A DNA stretch of 44,116 nt from Branchiibius sp. NY16-3462-2 (GCF_001594145.1 NZ_LVCF01000041.1:1-44116); one strand, 5' to 3'. Shown: positions 1-9,922, counted from the stretch's first letter. The notes: generated by a model from the sequence alone, not told the origin. Translations and numbers: made by a program.

Positions 1-210
1 CACCGTCTCCTTGCCCTCGGCGATCTGCCGCCAAAATCGGCGCTGGTCACCACGCAACGGTCCAAGCCGGGACATCCACATCACCCATTTCAAATCAGGG
101 TGTTGCGCTGACCCTTTGAAGCTGCCGCTGCAACCGACCTGCAGAACGTCGATCCCCTGCAGAACGGCGGTGCGACCGGGCAGGACTTGGAGCCGCGTCA
201 CCCCGCGCAT
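1..210 (-). pseudogene. Transposase-like N-terminal fragment, cut by window edge
   Basis: An open minus-strand frame runs from an ATG at 210-208 to the window edge (70 codons, no stop). Its last part reads RLGPLRGDQRRFWRQIAEGK, which resembles the N-terminal region of IS30-like actinobacterial transposases (a basic R.FW..IA.G stretch ahead of the helix-turn-helix). The diagnostic HTH and DDE residues would lie outside the window, so the family is only a guess. The ATG falls inside the -10 region of the SRP RNA promoter, so the true start may lie further in, for instance at the methionines around 102-96. It could be an insertion sequence truncated next to the SRP gene, or an intact gene that continues leftwards. 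Confidence 0.4.
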
Positions 211-216
211 TACTCT
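187..216 (+). promoter_or_regulatory. Promoter of the SRP RNA gene
   Basis: TTGGAG at 187-192 and TACTCT at 211-216 are separated by 18 bases and fit a housekeeping sigma factor (-35 TTGnnn, -10 TAnnnT). The RNA start predicted from secondary structure (223) lies 7 bases past the -10 box. The agreement between the two independent predictions is the main support. Confidence 0.55.
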
Positions 217-222
217 CAGGGT

Positions 223-310
223 GGTCCCTCACGCGGTGGTACCTCACTGAACTCCCCCAGGGCAGGAATGCAGCAAGGGCAGGTGAGCTCTTCCAGGTGC
301 GTGAGGGATC
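223..310 (+). ncRNA. ffs: Small bacterial signal recognition particle RNA (4.5S type)
   Basis: The terminal strands TCCCTCACGC (225-234) and GCGTGAGGGA (299-308) pair perfectly and close a single long hairpin. The apical part carries the hallmark CAGG, GGAA and GCAGCAAGG segments of SRP helix 8 at about 258-279, where Ffh binds and which the FtsY-Ffh GTPases recognise. The length of about 88 nt is right for the small bacterial form without an Alu domain. The RNA lies directly ahead of dnaX, a common arrangement in bacteria. The ends are inferred from pairing and may be off by a few bases. Confidence 0.9.
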
Positions 311-359
311 TTCACATCCGCGATCCCAGCCTGTCGGTCACCGCTACTAGATTGGCCGG

Positions 360-2558
360 GTGAGCATCGCCCTGTACCGCCGCTACCGTCCTGAGAACTT
401 CGCGGACGTGATCGGCCAGGAGCACGTCACCGTGCCGCTGATGCGGGCTCTCGAGACCGGCCGCGTCAACCACGCCTACCTGTTCAGCGGCCCGCGCGGC
501 TGCGGCAAAACGACCAGTGCCCGGATCCTGGCCCGCTGCCTGAACTGCGAGCAGGGGCCGACCCCGACGCCGTGCGGTGTCTGCGAATCGTGTGTCGCAC
601 TGGCCCGTGGTGGCCCGGGCACGGTCGACGTCATCGAGATCGACGCGGCCAGTCACGGTGGTGTCGACGACGCCCGTGACCTGCGCGAACGTGCCGCCTT
701 CGGCCCGGCGCAGAGCCGCTACAAGGTCTACATCATCGACGAGGCGCACATGGTGACCTCGGCTGGCTTCAACGCCCTGCTGAAGGTGGTCGAGGAGCCA
801 CCGGAGCACGTGAAGTTCGTCTTCGCGACGACCGAGCCGGAGAAGGTCATCGGCACCATCCGGTCGCGGACCCACCACTACCCCTTCCGGCTCGTGCCCC
901 CCGCGCGGCTGGCCGACTACCTCGCCTCGCTCTGCGAAGCCGAGGGCATCGCGGTCGAGCCGGGCGTGCTGTCCTTCGTGACCCGGGCCGGCGGCGGCTC
1001 GGTGCGTGACTCGTTGTCCGTGCTCGACCAGTTGATCGCCGGTTCCGGTCCGGAGGGTCTGACGTACGCCGGGGCAGCGAGTCTGCTGGGCTTCACCGAC
1101 TCCGAGTTGCTCGACGCCACGATCGACGCCTTCGCCGCGGGCGATGGCGCCGCCGTCTTCGGCCAGGTCGACAAGGTGATCGAGTCCGGGCACGACCCCC
1201 GCCGGTTCGTCGAGGACCTTCTGGAGCGGTTGCGTGACCTGATCCTGGTGGCTGCCGCCCCCGAGAGTGCCGCGCAGGTGCTGCGCGAAGTGCCCGAGGA
1301 CCAGTTGGCGCGGATGCGGGAGCAAGCAGCGGCGTATGGCGCGGCCTCCCTCTCCCGGGCCGCGGACGTGGTCAACACCGGGCTGACCGAGATGACCGGC
1401 GCCACCAGTCCCCGCCTGCAGTTGGAGTTGATCTGCGCACGCGTGCTGCTGCCTGCCGTGTCAGGCGAGGAGGGGTACGCCGCTCGCCTGGATCGCGTCG
1501 AACGTCGCCTCGACATGGCCGGGGCTGGCGCACCTTCGGCGCCGGCGAGCGCACCTACAGCATCTGCGGCGGTGGCAGCTACACCGACGGCCACGACGAA
1601 CGGCGACAGGGTACGACTTCGTGACGGGATGCCCCACGATTCTGCTGATGCTGGGTCATCGCGTCCCAAACCCGCCGAAGGACCCGCCGCCGAAGGATCC
1701 GCGGCCGAGGAGCCGGTGGTCGCGCCAGAGCCAGTCGTCGCCCAGGGTGCCGACCCGGGAGCGGTGACGCTGGAGATGGTGCGCCGCGCGTGGCCCGATG
1801 TCGTCGAACGCGTCAAGGGCATGCGCCGGGTGACCTGGTCGATGGTGACCCAGCATGCGCGCGTCAGTGAGTTCGACGGCCGCACCGTCGTACTCGGGAT
1901 CAGCAACCAGGGTCTGGCCAACGGTTTCGACGGCGGCTCCCACGCGGCGCTGATCCAGCAGGCGATCCGGGACGAACTCGGCGCCGACGTCCGCGTGACC
2001 GCACGCTTCGAGGCAACCGGCAACCCGCCAACCCCGCCTGCGAGCACCGCCCCCGACAACAGTCCGCCCGTCAACGCCCCGTCTGCCAACGCCGGAGCAC
2101 CCGAACCGGTTTCGCGGCCGGAATCAGGCCCACCCGCATCACACCGGGACACTCGCCCCACCCAGCAACAGGAGTGGTCCGCCAACACCGCGGCGGCACC
2201 CGACTGGGCCCAGGACACCGCCGGCGAGGCGGACCTCGTGCCGACCGAGGGCGACGCCGAGCCGGCCACCAGCCAACCGGCCGGCAGCCCACCACCCGCC
2301 AGCGAGGCGGCCGACGACATCGAGGCGCGGCGGGCCACCGCTGCCAACGGTGCCGACAAAGCGCGCACCGCGGCGCGCGAGGCGATGGCCCGGCAGCGCG
2401 ACCGGGGTGCGCGCGGTGCCGAACCGGTGGCGGAAGCCGATCCCATCGAATCCCTGGACGACGAAAACATCGACGTACAAGGCGAATTGGGCATTCCCGT
2501 CGTGCAGAACCTGCTCGGCGCCAAGATCATCGACGAACAGGTCGACGGGCGGCCCTAG
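360..2558 (+). CDS. dnaX: DNA polymerase III subunit gamma/tau
   Basis: This is the clamp-loader ATPase of the replicase (732 aa). The N-terminal AAA+ module shows Walker A GPRGCGKT (44-51), the zinc module C63-x8-C72-x2-C75-x2-C78 and Walker B IIDEAHM (125-131), followed by the sensor stretch FATTEPEKVIGTIRSR. The lid and collar domains extend to about residue 370. An Ala/Pro/Glu-rich linker leads to a conserved tau-type module at about 470-540 and a long acidic tail. GTG at 360 is the start because MSIALYRRYRP is the usual N-terminus. I see no A-rich slippery site, so only the full-length form is expected. It follows the SRP RNA and abuts the acyltransferase gene without a gap. Confidence 0.95.
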   Translation: MSIALYRRYRPENFADVIGQEHVTVPLMRALETGRVNHAYLFSGPRGCGKTTSARILARCLNCEQGPTPTPCGVCESCVALARGGPGTVDVIEIDAASHGGVDDARDLRERAAFGPAQSRYKVYIIDEAHMVTSAGFNALLKVVEEPPEHVKFVFATTEPEKVIGTIRSRTHHYPFRLVPPARLADYLASLCEAEGIAVEPGVLSFVTRAGGGSVRDSLSVLDQLIAGSGPEGLTYAGAASLLGFTDSELLDATIDAFAAGDGAAVFGQVDKVIESGHDPRRFVEDLLERLRDLILVAAAPESAAQVLREVPEDQLARMREQAAAYGAASLSRAADVVNTGLTEMTGATSPRLQLELICARVLLPAVSGEEGYAARLDRVERRLDMAGAGAPSAPASAPTASAAVAATPTATTNGDRVRLRDGMPHDSADAGSSRPKPAEGPAAEGSAAEEPVVAPEPVVAQGADPGAVTLEMVRRAWPDVVERVKGMRRVTWSMVTQHARVSEFDGRTVVLGISNQGLANGFDGGSHAALIQQAIRDELGADVRVTARFEATGNPPTPPASTAPDNSPPVNAPSANAGAPEPVSRPESGPPASHRDTRPTQQQEWSANTAAAPDWAQDTAGEADLVPTEGDAEPATSQPAGSPPPASEAADDIEARRATAANGADKARTAAREAMARQRDRGARGAEPVAEADPIESLDDENIDVQGELGIPVVQNLLGAKIIDEQVDGRP

Positions 2559-3227
2559 GTGCTCTACCTCACCTCCCGAGCGGTCGTTGCGCCGCTGATC
2601 AAAGCAATCTGGCGACCCACGATCGAGGGCCGCGAGAACGTGCCGGCAACCGGTGGGGTCATCCTCGCCAGCAATCACCTGTCGTTCATCGACTCGGTCG
2701 TCATCCCGCTGGCCGCGCCCCGGCAGGTGCACTTCCTGGCCAAGGACTCCTACTTCACCGGCACCGGCGTCAAAGGCACCGCGTCGCGCGTTTTCTTCAC
2801 CAGCATGGGCATGGTGCCGGTCAACCGCGACGACTCCCGCGCCGCGATCAAGTCGCTGGAGGTGGGCCTGAAAATCCTGCAGGACGGCCATGCCTTCGGC
2901 ATTTACCCCGAAGGCACCCGGTCCCGTGACGGCCGCCTCTACCGCGGCCACACCGGGGTGGCCTACCTGGCGCTGACCGCGCAGGTCCCGATCGTGCCGG
3001 TCGCAGTGATCGGAACACCCGACGTCCAACCGGTCGGCTCCAACCGGGTGCGCAGGGCCCCGTTCACGGTCCGGTTCGGGACCCCGCAGACTCCGCACAC
3101 GACGTACGCCGATCTGCCGGCTGGCAAGGCCCGGCGCCTCGCGACGGATGACGTGATGGACGCTATTGCCGCGCTGTCCGGGCAGGAACGGGCCGGCGAG
3201 TACAACGAGCACCCGGTCGAAACCTGA
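2559..3227 (+). CDS. PlsC-like 1-acylglycerol-3-phosphate acyltransferase
   Basis: The protein (222 aa) belongs to the lysophospholipid acyltransferase family, which transfers acyl chains to lysophosphatidate-like acceptors at the inner face of the membrane. The catalytic NHxxxxD motif is NHLSFID (39-45). The acceptor-binding EGTR motif is at 118-121 inside YPEGTRSRDG, and PIVPVAVIG follows as the usual block IV. The first hydrophobic stretch (about 1-15) may anchor the protein. The GTG start lies directly after the dnaX stop, so translation is probably coupled. Its exact acceptor cannot be told from sequence. Confidence 0.88.
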   Translation: MLYLTSRAVVAPLIKAIWRPTIEGRENVPATGGVILASNHLSFIDSVVIPLAAPRQVHFLAKDSYFTGTGVKGTASRVFFTSMGMVPVNRDDSRAAIKSLEVGLKILQDGHAFGIYPEGTRSRDGRLYRGHTGVAYLALTAQVPIVPVAVIGTPDVQPVGSNRVRRAPFTVRFGTPQTPHTTYADLPAGKARRLATDDVMDAIAALSGQERAGEYNEHPVET

Positions 3228-3245
3228 CCCGTCTACCCTGAGCAT

Positions 3246-3842
3246 GTGTATGAAGGCGTCCTGCAGGATCTGATCGACGAACTCGGCCGGCTGCCCGGCG
3301 TCGGCCCGAAGTCCGCGGGACGGATCGCCTTCCATCTGCTGCAGGCCGAACCGACGGACGTGCAACGACTGATCGACGTGCTCGGCACCGTCAAAGAGGT
3401 GCGGTTCTGCGAGCGCTGCTTCAACATCGCCGAGGGGCCGTTGTGCCGGATCTGCATCGATCCGCGCCGCGACGACACGCTGCTGTGCGTGGTCGAGGAA
3501 CCCAAGGACATCGTCGCGATCGAGCGCACCGGCGAGTTCAAGGGCCGCTATCACGTGCTCGGTGGCGCCATCAACCCGATCGACGGCATCGGACCGGGCG
3601 ATCTCCACCTGACCGAACTGATGCGACGCCTCGGTGCCGAACCCGTTGCGGAACTCATCATCGCGACCAACCCGACGATCACCGGTGAGGCCACCGCGAC
3701 GTACCTGATGCGCCAGGTGCAGGGCATGGGCCTGACGGTCAGCCGGCCCGCCTCCGGTCTGCCGGTGGGCAGCGATCTGGAATTTGCCGACGAGGTGACC
3801 CTCGGGCGGGCATTCGAAGGCCGCCGCGCGATCCAGGTGTAA
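3246..3842 (+). CDS. recR: Recombination mediator RecR
   Basis: RecR acts with RecO and RecF to load RecA on SSB-coated gaps. The 198-aa protein has the helix-hairpin-helix LPGVGPKSAGRIAFHLL (16-32), the four-cysteine zinc site C55-x2-C58-x8-C67-x2-C70, and a Toprim domain from about 79 containing VVEEPKDIVAIERTGEFKGRYHVL. Length and domain order are those of the family. GTG at 3246 gives the conserved YEGVLQDLIDEL start; nearby ATGs are out of frame. It lies 18 bp downstream of the acyltransferase gene, in the familiar dnaX-recR neighbourhood. Confidence 0.95.
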   Translation: MYEGVLQDLIDELGRLPGVGPKSAGRIAFHLLQAEPTDVQRLIDVLGTVKEVRFCERCFNIAEGPLCRICIDPRRDDTLLCVVEEPKDIVAIERTGEFKGRYHVLGGAINPIDGIGPGDLHLTELMRRLGAEPVAELIIATNPTITGEATATYLMRQVQGMGLTVSRPASGLPVGSDLEFADEVTLGRAFEGRRAIQV

Positions 3843-3845
3843 GAC

Positions 3846-3878
3846 TTCCGCCCGGTCCCGTCATCTGGTCGGGCGGAA
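3846..3878 (+). terminator. Hairpin terminator after recR
   Basis: TTCCGCCCG (3846-3854) pairs perfectly with CGGGCGGAA (3870-3878) around a 15-base loop, starting 4 bases past the recR stop. There is no U-tract, as is common for actinobacterial terminators. It separates the dnaX-recR unit from lysC. Confidence 0.5.
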
Positions 3879-3880
3879 AA

Positions 3881-3950
3881 GGCACTGGTCAGGGGGCCGT
3901 AAAATCTTCGGTGCACGGGGAGTCCGTGCGTGCCCTGATCCGAAAGTGCC
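3881..3950 (+). promoter_or_regulatory. Structured region upstream of lysC (possible promoter/leader)
   Basis: GGCACT (3881-3886) and TCAGGG (3889-3894) can pair with CCCTGA (3933-3938) and AGTGCC (3945-3950). Inside this, GCACGG and CCGTGC form a smaller hairpin around GGAGT at about 3913-3929. A TAAAAT element at 3900-3905 could serve as a -10 box; if it does, only the inner hairpin would be transcribed. No recognisable lysine riboswitch core is present. The role is unknown. Confidence 0.3.
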
Positions 3951-3956
3951 CCACTC

Positions 3957-5221
<1,265 letters not shown>

Positions 5222-5225
<4 letters not shown>

Positions 5226-6280
5226 GCCTTGGTGACGAGAACGGTCTGCACGTCGGAGTGGTCGGCGCCACCGGCCAGGTAGGCGGGGTGGTGCTGCAGT
5301 TGCTGCAGGACCGCGACTTCCCGCTGGCCTCGCTGCGCCTGTTCGCCTCGTCGCGTTCGGCCGGCCGGGAGATCGAGTTCGGCTCCAATCGGTTGGTCGT
5401 GGAGGACGTTGCCGACGCTGACCCCAGCGGGTTGGACATCGCGATCTTCTCTGCCGGTGGGTCGACCTCCCTGGCCCAGGCGCCGCGGTTCGCCGCTGCC
5501 GGGGTCACCGTCATCGACAACTCCTCCGCCTGGCGCAAGGACCCCGAGGTGCCGCTCGTGGTCACCGAGGTGAACGCCCCGGAGATCGCCGACCCGCCCA
5601 AGGGCATCATCGCCAACCCGAACTGCACCACGATGGCCGCGATGCCGGTGCTCAAGCCGCTGGCCGACGAGGCCGGGCTGGTGCGCCTGTTCGTCTCCAG
5701 CTACCAGGCCGTGTCCGGTTCCGGGCTGGCCGGTGTGGAGGAGTTGGCCGGCCAGGTCCGCCAGGGCGTCGAGGGCAACCTCGAGGGATTGACGTACGAC
5801 GGATCGGCCGTTGATCTCGGACCCGCCAAGAAGTACGTCGCGCCGATCGCCTTCAACGTGCTGGCGCTCGCGGGTTCCATCGTCGAGGACGGCTCGGGGG
5901 AGACCGACGAGGAGCAGAAGCTGCGTCACGAATCGCGCAAGATCCTGGGCCTGCCGGACCTGCTGGTGTCTGGAACCTGCGTGCGGGTGCCGGTCTTCAG
6001 CGGCCACTCGCTGTCGATCCACGCCGAGTTCTCTGCACCGATCACTCCTGAGCGGGCCACCGAAATCCTTTCTGCTGCAGCAGGAGTGGAAGTTGTGGAC
6101 GTGCCCACTCCGCTGGAGGCGGCAGGCGCCGACCCGTCGTACGTCGGACGGATCCGTCAGGACCAGGCGGTCCCGGACGGTCGCGGCTTGGTGCTGTTCG
6201 TCAGCAACGACAACCTGCGCAAGGGCGCGGCGCTGAACACCGTGCAGATCGCCGAGCACATCCTGGTCGCCCGCGCCTGA
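5222..6280 (+). CDS. asd: Aspartate-semialdehyde dehydrogenase
   Basis: It reduces aspartyl phosphate to aspartate semialdehyde with NADPH, the step after LysC. The 352-aa protein has the dinucleotide-binding GATGQVGGVVLQLL near the N-terminus, the catalytic cysteine C135 in NPNCTT, the SSYQAVSGSG segment, and the C-terminal catalytic His in FSGHSLSIHAEF (about 262). The ATG at 5222 overlaps the lysC stop in ATGA, so the two enzymes are translationally coupled. The lysC-asd operon is standard in actinobacteria and supplies diaminopimelate for peptidoglycan. Confidence 0.96.
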
Positions 6281-6286
6281 ACTGGA

Positions 6287-6763
6287 TCAGTGGCCCGGCT
6301 GCCACACCATCAGCGCGACCACCACAGCCATCAGGATCCCGACGACACCGCCACTGGCAGCGACCCGGGCGACTGCTGAAGAAGGTGTAGGTTCGGCGTC
6401 GACCGCGGATGCGGCGCCGGCAAGGGTGAAGGCGTCACTGGCCTTGTCGAGCGCGGGAACGACGACAGCAATGGCGATTCCAGCGGCAATCAGCCACAGC
6501 AGCAGTGAAATCCAGATCCACGGCTCGCTGAACGAGGCGACCTTCTTGCCGGTGTACGGCGAGGTCGACGACATCAGGCCGAAGCCGAAGATGACGGTCA
6601 GGATCGACGCACCGGCGTAGACCTTGGTCATGCGTGACGACGCGGCGATCGCTTCGGGGTCGGAGCGGCGCAACCCGCGGGATGCAGTGGTGACCGCGTG
6701 GACGAGCGGGCCGATCGCGAAAATAGCGGTCAGCAGGTGCAGGAAGAGCATGACCTTGAACAT
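6287..6763 (-). CDS. DUF2269-like integral membrane protein
   Basis: A 158-aa protein with four probable membrane segments: about 5-25 (LFLHLLTAIFAIGPLVHAV), 48-66 (YAGASILTVIFGFGLM), 80-102 (WIWISLLLWLIAAGIAIAVVV) and 133-155 (GGVVGILMAVVVALMVW). The conserved HLLTAIFAIGP start and the R-x-T-K-hydrophobic middle fit the DUF2269 family of predicted membrane proteins, whose function is unknown. It converges on asd with only 6 bp between stops and is followed on the same strand by no other gene. The region linking segments 3 and 4 is Ala/Ser-rich and probably disordered. Confidence 0.75.
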   Translation of the reverse strand: MFKVMLFLHLLTAIFAIGPLVHAVTTASRGLRRSDPEAIAASSRMTKVYAGASILTVIFGFGLMSSTSPYTGKKVASFSEPWIWISLLLWLIAAGIAIAVVVPALDKASDAFTLAGAASAVDAEPTPSSAVARVAASGGVVGILMAVVVALMVWQPGH

Positions 6764-6788
6764 GCTCCAACCCTACGGGCGGGCCGGC

Positions 6789-7964
6789 TCAGCGGAAGGC
6801 GTTAGCGCCGGTCAGTGCCTGCCCGATGATCAACTGGTGCACCTCGGGGGTGCCTTCGTAGGTCAGCACGGACTCCAGGTTGTTCTCATGCCGGATCACC
6901 GGGTAGTCCAACGTGATGCCGTTGGCGCCCAGGACCGTGCGGCAGGTGCGGGCGATCTGGATGGCCTCGCGGGTGTTGTTGAGCTTGCCGACGCTGACCT
7001 GCTCGTTGCTCACCCCACCGTTGTCCTTGGTCCGGCCCAGGTGCAGCGCGAGCAGGATGCCCTTCTGCAACTCCACGGCCATGTCAGCCAGTTTCGCTTG
7101 TGTCAGTTGGTAACTCGCGAGCGACTTGTCGAAGACCGTACGGGTCTGCGCGTAGTCGATGGCCGTCTCCAGGCAGTCGCGAGCGGCGCCGATCGAGCCG
7201 AAGACGATGCCGAAGCGTGCTTCGGACAGACAGGTCAGCGGACCGCGCAAACCCTTCACCTCCGGCAGCACCGCATCGGCCGGCAGTCGCAGGTCACTGA
7301 ACGACAACTCCGCAGTCACCGAGGCCCGCAATGACATCTTGTGCTTGATCGGATGGGCCTCGAAACCTGCTGTGTCCGTGGGGACTACGAAGCCGCGGAT
7401 CTTGTCGTCGGTCTGCGCCCACACCACCGCGACGTCCGCCACCGAGCCGTTCGTGATCCACATCTTGGAGCCGTTGAGGATCCAGTCGTCACCGTCGCGG
7501 GTGGCCCGGGTGCGCATCCCGCCGGGGTCGGAGCCGAAGTCCGGCTCGGTCAGACCGAAGCAGCCCAGCGCCTCACCGGCCGCCATCCGGGGCAGCCATT
7601 CCTGCTTCTGCTCCTCGCTGCCGAAGGCGTGAATCGCCTTCATCGCCAGCGATCCCTGCACCGATACGAGGCTGCGCAGACCGGAGTCGGCGGCCTCCAT
7701 CTCCAGGCACGCCAGGCCGTATTCGGTGGCGGTCGACCCCGCGCAGCCGTACCCGTCCAGGTGCATCCCGAGCAGCCCGAGGGCACCCAGTTCCTTCGCC
7801 AGATCCCGCGCCGGGACAGTTCCCTCCTCGAACCACTGCGCCAGGTGCGGTCGCAAGCGGTCGTCCGCGAATCGGCGTACGAGAGCGATCAGGTCACGTT
7901 CGGACTCGGTCAGCTGCTCGTCGACGCCCAGCAGATCGGACAGGGCTTTGTTCGAAGAGATCAC
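6789..7964 (-). CDS. gcdH: Glutaryl-CoA dehydrogenase (acyl-CoA dehydrogenase family)
   Basis: This flavoenzyme oxidises and decarboxylates glutaryl-CoA to crotonyl-CoA in lysine/tryptophan breakdown. Of about 391 aa, the sequence shows CFGLTEPDFGSDPGGM (FAD/substrate loop), WILNGSKMWITNGSVADV, EARFGIVFGSIGAARDCLETA, and the catalytic-Glu stretch ESVLTYEGTPEVHQLIIGQALTG. The HENNLESVLTYEGT wording is typical of GcdH rather than short-chain dehydrogenases. GTG at 7964 is chosen because AGGA (7975-7972) sits 7 bases upstream; GTG at 7970 is in frame but too close to it. A longer frame continues to 8321 but overlaps the divergent gene at 7995. The short 30-bp divergent gap must hold both start regions. 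Confidence 0.88.
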   Translation of the reverse strand: MISSNKALSDLLGVDEQLTESERDLIALVRRFADDRLRPHLAQWFEEGTVPARDLAKELGALGLLGMHLDGYGCAGSTATEYGLACLEMEAADSGLRSLVSVQGSLAMKAIHAFGSEEQKQEWLPRMAAGEALGCFGLTEPDFGSDPGGMRTRATRDGDDWILNGSKMWITNGSVADVAVVWAQTDDKIRGFVVPTDTAGFEAHPIKHKMSLRASVTAELSFSDLRLPADAVLPEVKGLRGPLTCLSEARFGIVFGSIGAARDCLETAIDYAQTRTVFDKSLASYQLTQAKLADMAVELQKGILLALHLGRTKDNGGVSNEQVSVGKLNNTREAIQIARTCRTVLGANGITLDYPVIRHENNLESVLTYEGTPEVHQLIIGQALTGANAFR

Positions 7965-7994
7965 GCTCACATCCTGCCACCGTAGGCTGGGTAT

Positions 7995-9017
7995 ATGACT
8001 GGCTGGTACGACGCGTCCGCAACGTTGCGGGCGTTCGCTGCCGCCACCCCGGACTATCCGACCAGTGCCCTCTACCGGGCGTTGTGCCAGGGCATCGCGC
8101 ATGGCTCGTACGCCGAGCGCGAAGCCTTCGAGTCCCTCGCCGCCCGTGGGTGGCCGGTGGTGGGCGCTGCCGACGTGGACCTGTTGTTGCGGGCGGTCCA
8201 CTACACGGTGTTGCAACGGCGCGGCCGCGACGAACTGGCGCACTACTACGCCTCCGCCGGGGGGCGGTTGCAGCCGGACGCGCGGGCCCAGCAACTCTTC
8301 GTGGAGTTCCTGCGAGATCACCGCACCCTGCTACTGGACACCCGCCTGTTGCCCCGCGAGGCCAACGACCCCGAACCCGGCTGGCGGATGCTCAACGTGC
8401 TCGCGACCTACGCCGAGGGGGCACCGATGCAGCTGGATCTGCTGAATGTGCACGCCCGTGCCGGGGTCGAGGTGGTCACCGATCTGGTGGGGCGACCGGC
8501 CGGCGGTTCGTTGCTGTCGCCGCACCGTGTGGTGCGCCGCAGGGGCTTCGACCCGGCGCCACAGCGACTCGCCGACCCACGGCTGCGGGACTGGTTGATC
8601 GCGCACTGCCCGCCCGACGATGCCGAACGCTGGGACCGTATCCACGAAGCGGTAGACCGCGCGATGGCGCTGGAAGTGGTTGTGGGACAAGGAGATGCGA
8701 TTGGAGTGGCGCAGCGGTTGCGACCGGCCGACGGTGCCGTTCCGGTGGTCTTCGGCTCGGACCTGCAGGCCCAATTGCCGCTGCTGGAGGCAGCGATCCG
8801 GTCGCGCACGGGCCGCACGATCTGGCTGGTGGACGACCACGCGCCGTACCTGTCCCAGATCTCCTCGGACCCCAAGCTCGCCCGACTCGACGATCAGGCC
8901 CGGGTCACGCTGTTGCGGGAGTACCTCGACGGACAAGTCGTCGGTTCGCTGTGGGGTGCGGACTGGGTCGTGGGCGGCTGGATGGCGTTGCGCGGCTCGG
9001 AAGAAGGAGTCGCATGA
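7995..9017 (+). CDS. DUF2332 family protein
   Basis: A 340-aa protein resembling the DUF2332 family: an N-terminal helical part with SALYRALCQGIA, then LRAVHYTVLQRRGRDELAHYYASAGG, and the FLRDHRTLLLDTRLLPREAND stretch that in this family precedes a methyltransferase-like core. The usual glycine-rich SAM motif is weak here (LDLLNVHARAGVEVVTD takes its place), so catalytic activity is doubtful. It overlaps the FkbM gene by 4 bp (ATGA) and therefore looks like the first gene of the glycosyltransferase cluster, divergent from gcdH. Its role there is not known. Confidence 0.55.
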   Translation: MTGWYDASATLRAFAAATPDYPTSALYRALCQGIAHGSYAEREAFESLAARGWPVVGAADVDLLLRAVHYTVLQRRGRDELAHYYASAGGRLQPDARAQQLFVEFLRDHRTLLLDTRLLPREANDPEPGWRMLNVLATYAEGAPMQLDLLNVHARAGVEVVTDLVGRPAGGSLLSPHRVVRRRGFDPAPQRLADPRLRDWLIAHCPPDDAERWDRIHEAVDRAMALEVVVGQGDAIGVAQRLRPADGAVPVVFGSDLQAQLPLLEAAIRSRTGRTIWLVDDHAPYLSQISSDPKLARLDDQARVTLLREYLDGQVVGSLWGADWVVGGWMALRGSEEGVA

Positions 9018-9922
9018 CCGACGGTCCTCGGCCCGCGTTGGAGGAATACCGCAGGGCCAGTGACACCGGGAGTCTGCAATCGCTGGCTGGGTTGCTGGGC
9101 GATCCGGAACCCGTGCGGATCGTCGACATCGGCGCCAACCCGATCGACGACGAGCCGCAGTATGCCTCGCTGCTGGCCACCGGGCTCGGGCGCGTCGTCG
9201 GCTTCGAACCCCAGCGCGAGGCGTTGGCCAGACTGCAGCAGTTGGCCGGACCCCACGAGACCTATCTGCCCTACGCAGTCGGCGACGGGGACACCCACGA
9301 GCTACGGATCTGCGCCTCGGACGGCTTCAGCAGCCTCCTGGAGCCCGACCCGCGACAACTGGACTTGCTCACCGACTTCCCGAAACTGGCGCAGGTTGTC
9401 GACCGGGAACAGGTCGCCACCGTGCGCCTGGACGACATCGAGGAGATCGACGGGGTCGATCTGCTGAAGATGGACGTCCAGGGTGGCGAGCTCGCGGTGC
9501 TGGAGGGAGGTCGGGAGCGGCTTCGCGACTGCGTTGCGGTGCAGACGGAGGTCGGATTCCACCGGCTCTACGAGGGTGCTCCGACGTTCGGCGACGTCGA
9601 TCGGGTGCTGCGCGAGCTGGGCCTGCGACCGGCGGCGTTCGTCAGCGTCCGCACCTGGCCGTTGGCACCCACGCAGTGGGCCGACTCCTGGGAAGCGGAT
9701 GCGCGGCAACTGGTCGAGGCGGACCTGCTCTACGTCCGGGACCTGACAACAACGGCGGACTGGACCGCCCGGCAGCTGAATTCCCTTGCCCTCATTGCCC
9801 ATGGCGTCTACCGGTCGGTAGGCATCACGCTGCGCTGCCTGGACCAACTCACCCGTGCGGGTGATATGCCAAAGGATGCGCTGGCGGCCTACCGGGCCCT
9901 GATCGGGCCATCTGCTGGGTAA
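9014..9922 (+). CDS. FkbM family methyltransferase
   Basis: A 302-aa SAM-dependent methyltransferase. Motif I is VRIVDIGANPIDDEPQYASLL, motif II contains VVGFEPQREALARLQ, and the later DLLKMDVQGGELAVLEGG is the FkbM-family signature in which the Asp and Glu flank the active site. Family members O-methylate sugars or macrolides; in a glycosyltransferase cluster a sugar methylation is the natural guess. A helical C-terminal extension (about 245-302) is not part of the core fold. ATG at 9014 overlaps the previous stop. A 50-bp gap, the largest within the cluster, separates it from the next gene. Confidence 0.82.
   Translation: MTDGPRPALEEYRRASDTGSLQSLAGLLGDPEPVRIVDIGANPIDDEPQYASLLATGLGRVVGFEPQREALARLQQLAGPHETYLPYAVGDGDTHELRICASDGFSSLLEPDPRQLDLLTDFPKLAQVVDREQVATVRLDDIEEIDGVDLLKMDVQGGELAVLEGGRERLRDCVAVQTEVGFHRLYEGAPTFGDVDRVLRELGLRPAAFVSVRTWPLAPTQWADSWEADARQLVEADLLYVRDLTTTADWTARQLNSLALIAHGVYRSVGITLRCLDQLTRAGDMPKDALAAYRALIGPSAG

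Noticed and set aside
917..2530. Long minus-strand frame opposite dnaX
   Set aside because: Shadow of a high-GC coding strand; low-complexity Ala/Arg/Ser translation with no domain, fully antisense to a clear dnaX.
360..2558. Programmed frameshift in dnaX giving a separate gamma subunit
   Set aside because: No A-rich slippery sequence or following hairpin is visible near the end of the ATPase domains.
2139..3608. Long minus-strand frame opposite dnaX, the acyltransferase and recR
   Set aside because: Spans three well-supported genes on the other strand and shows no recognisable motif.
3881..3956. Lysine riboswitch ahead of lysC
   Set aside because: Leader is far too short (about 75 bases) and lacks the five-helix core and conserved junction sequence.
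7965..8321. N-terminal extension of the glutaryl-CoA dehydrogenase frame
   Set aside because: Would overlap the divergent DUF2332 gene by more than 300 bp, has no acyl-CoA dehydrogenase similarity, and a good ribosome site supports GTG 7964.
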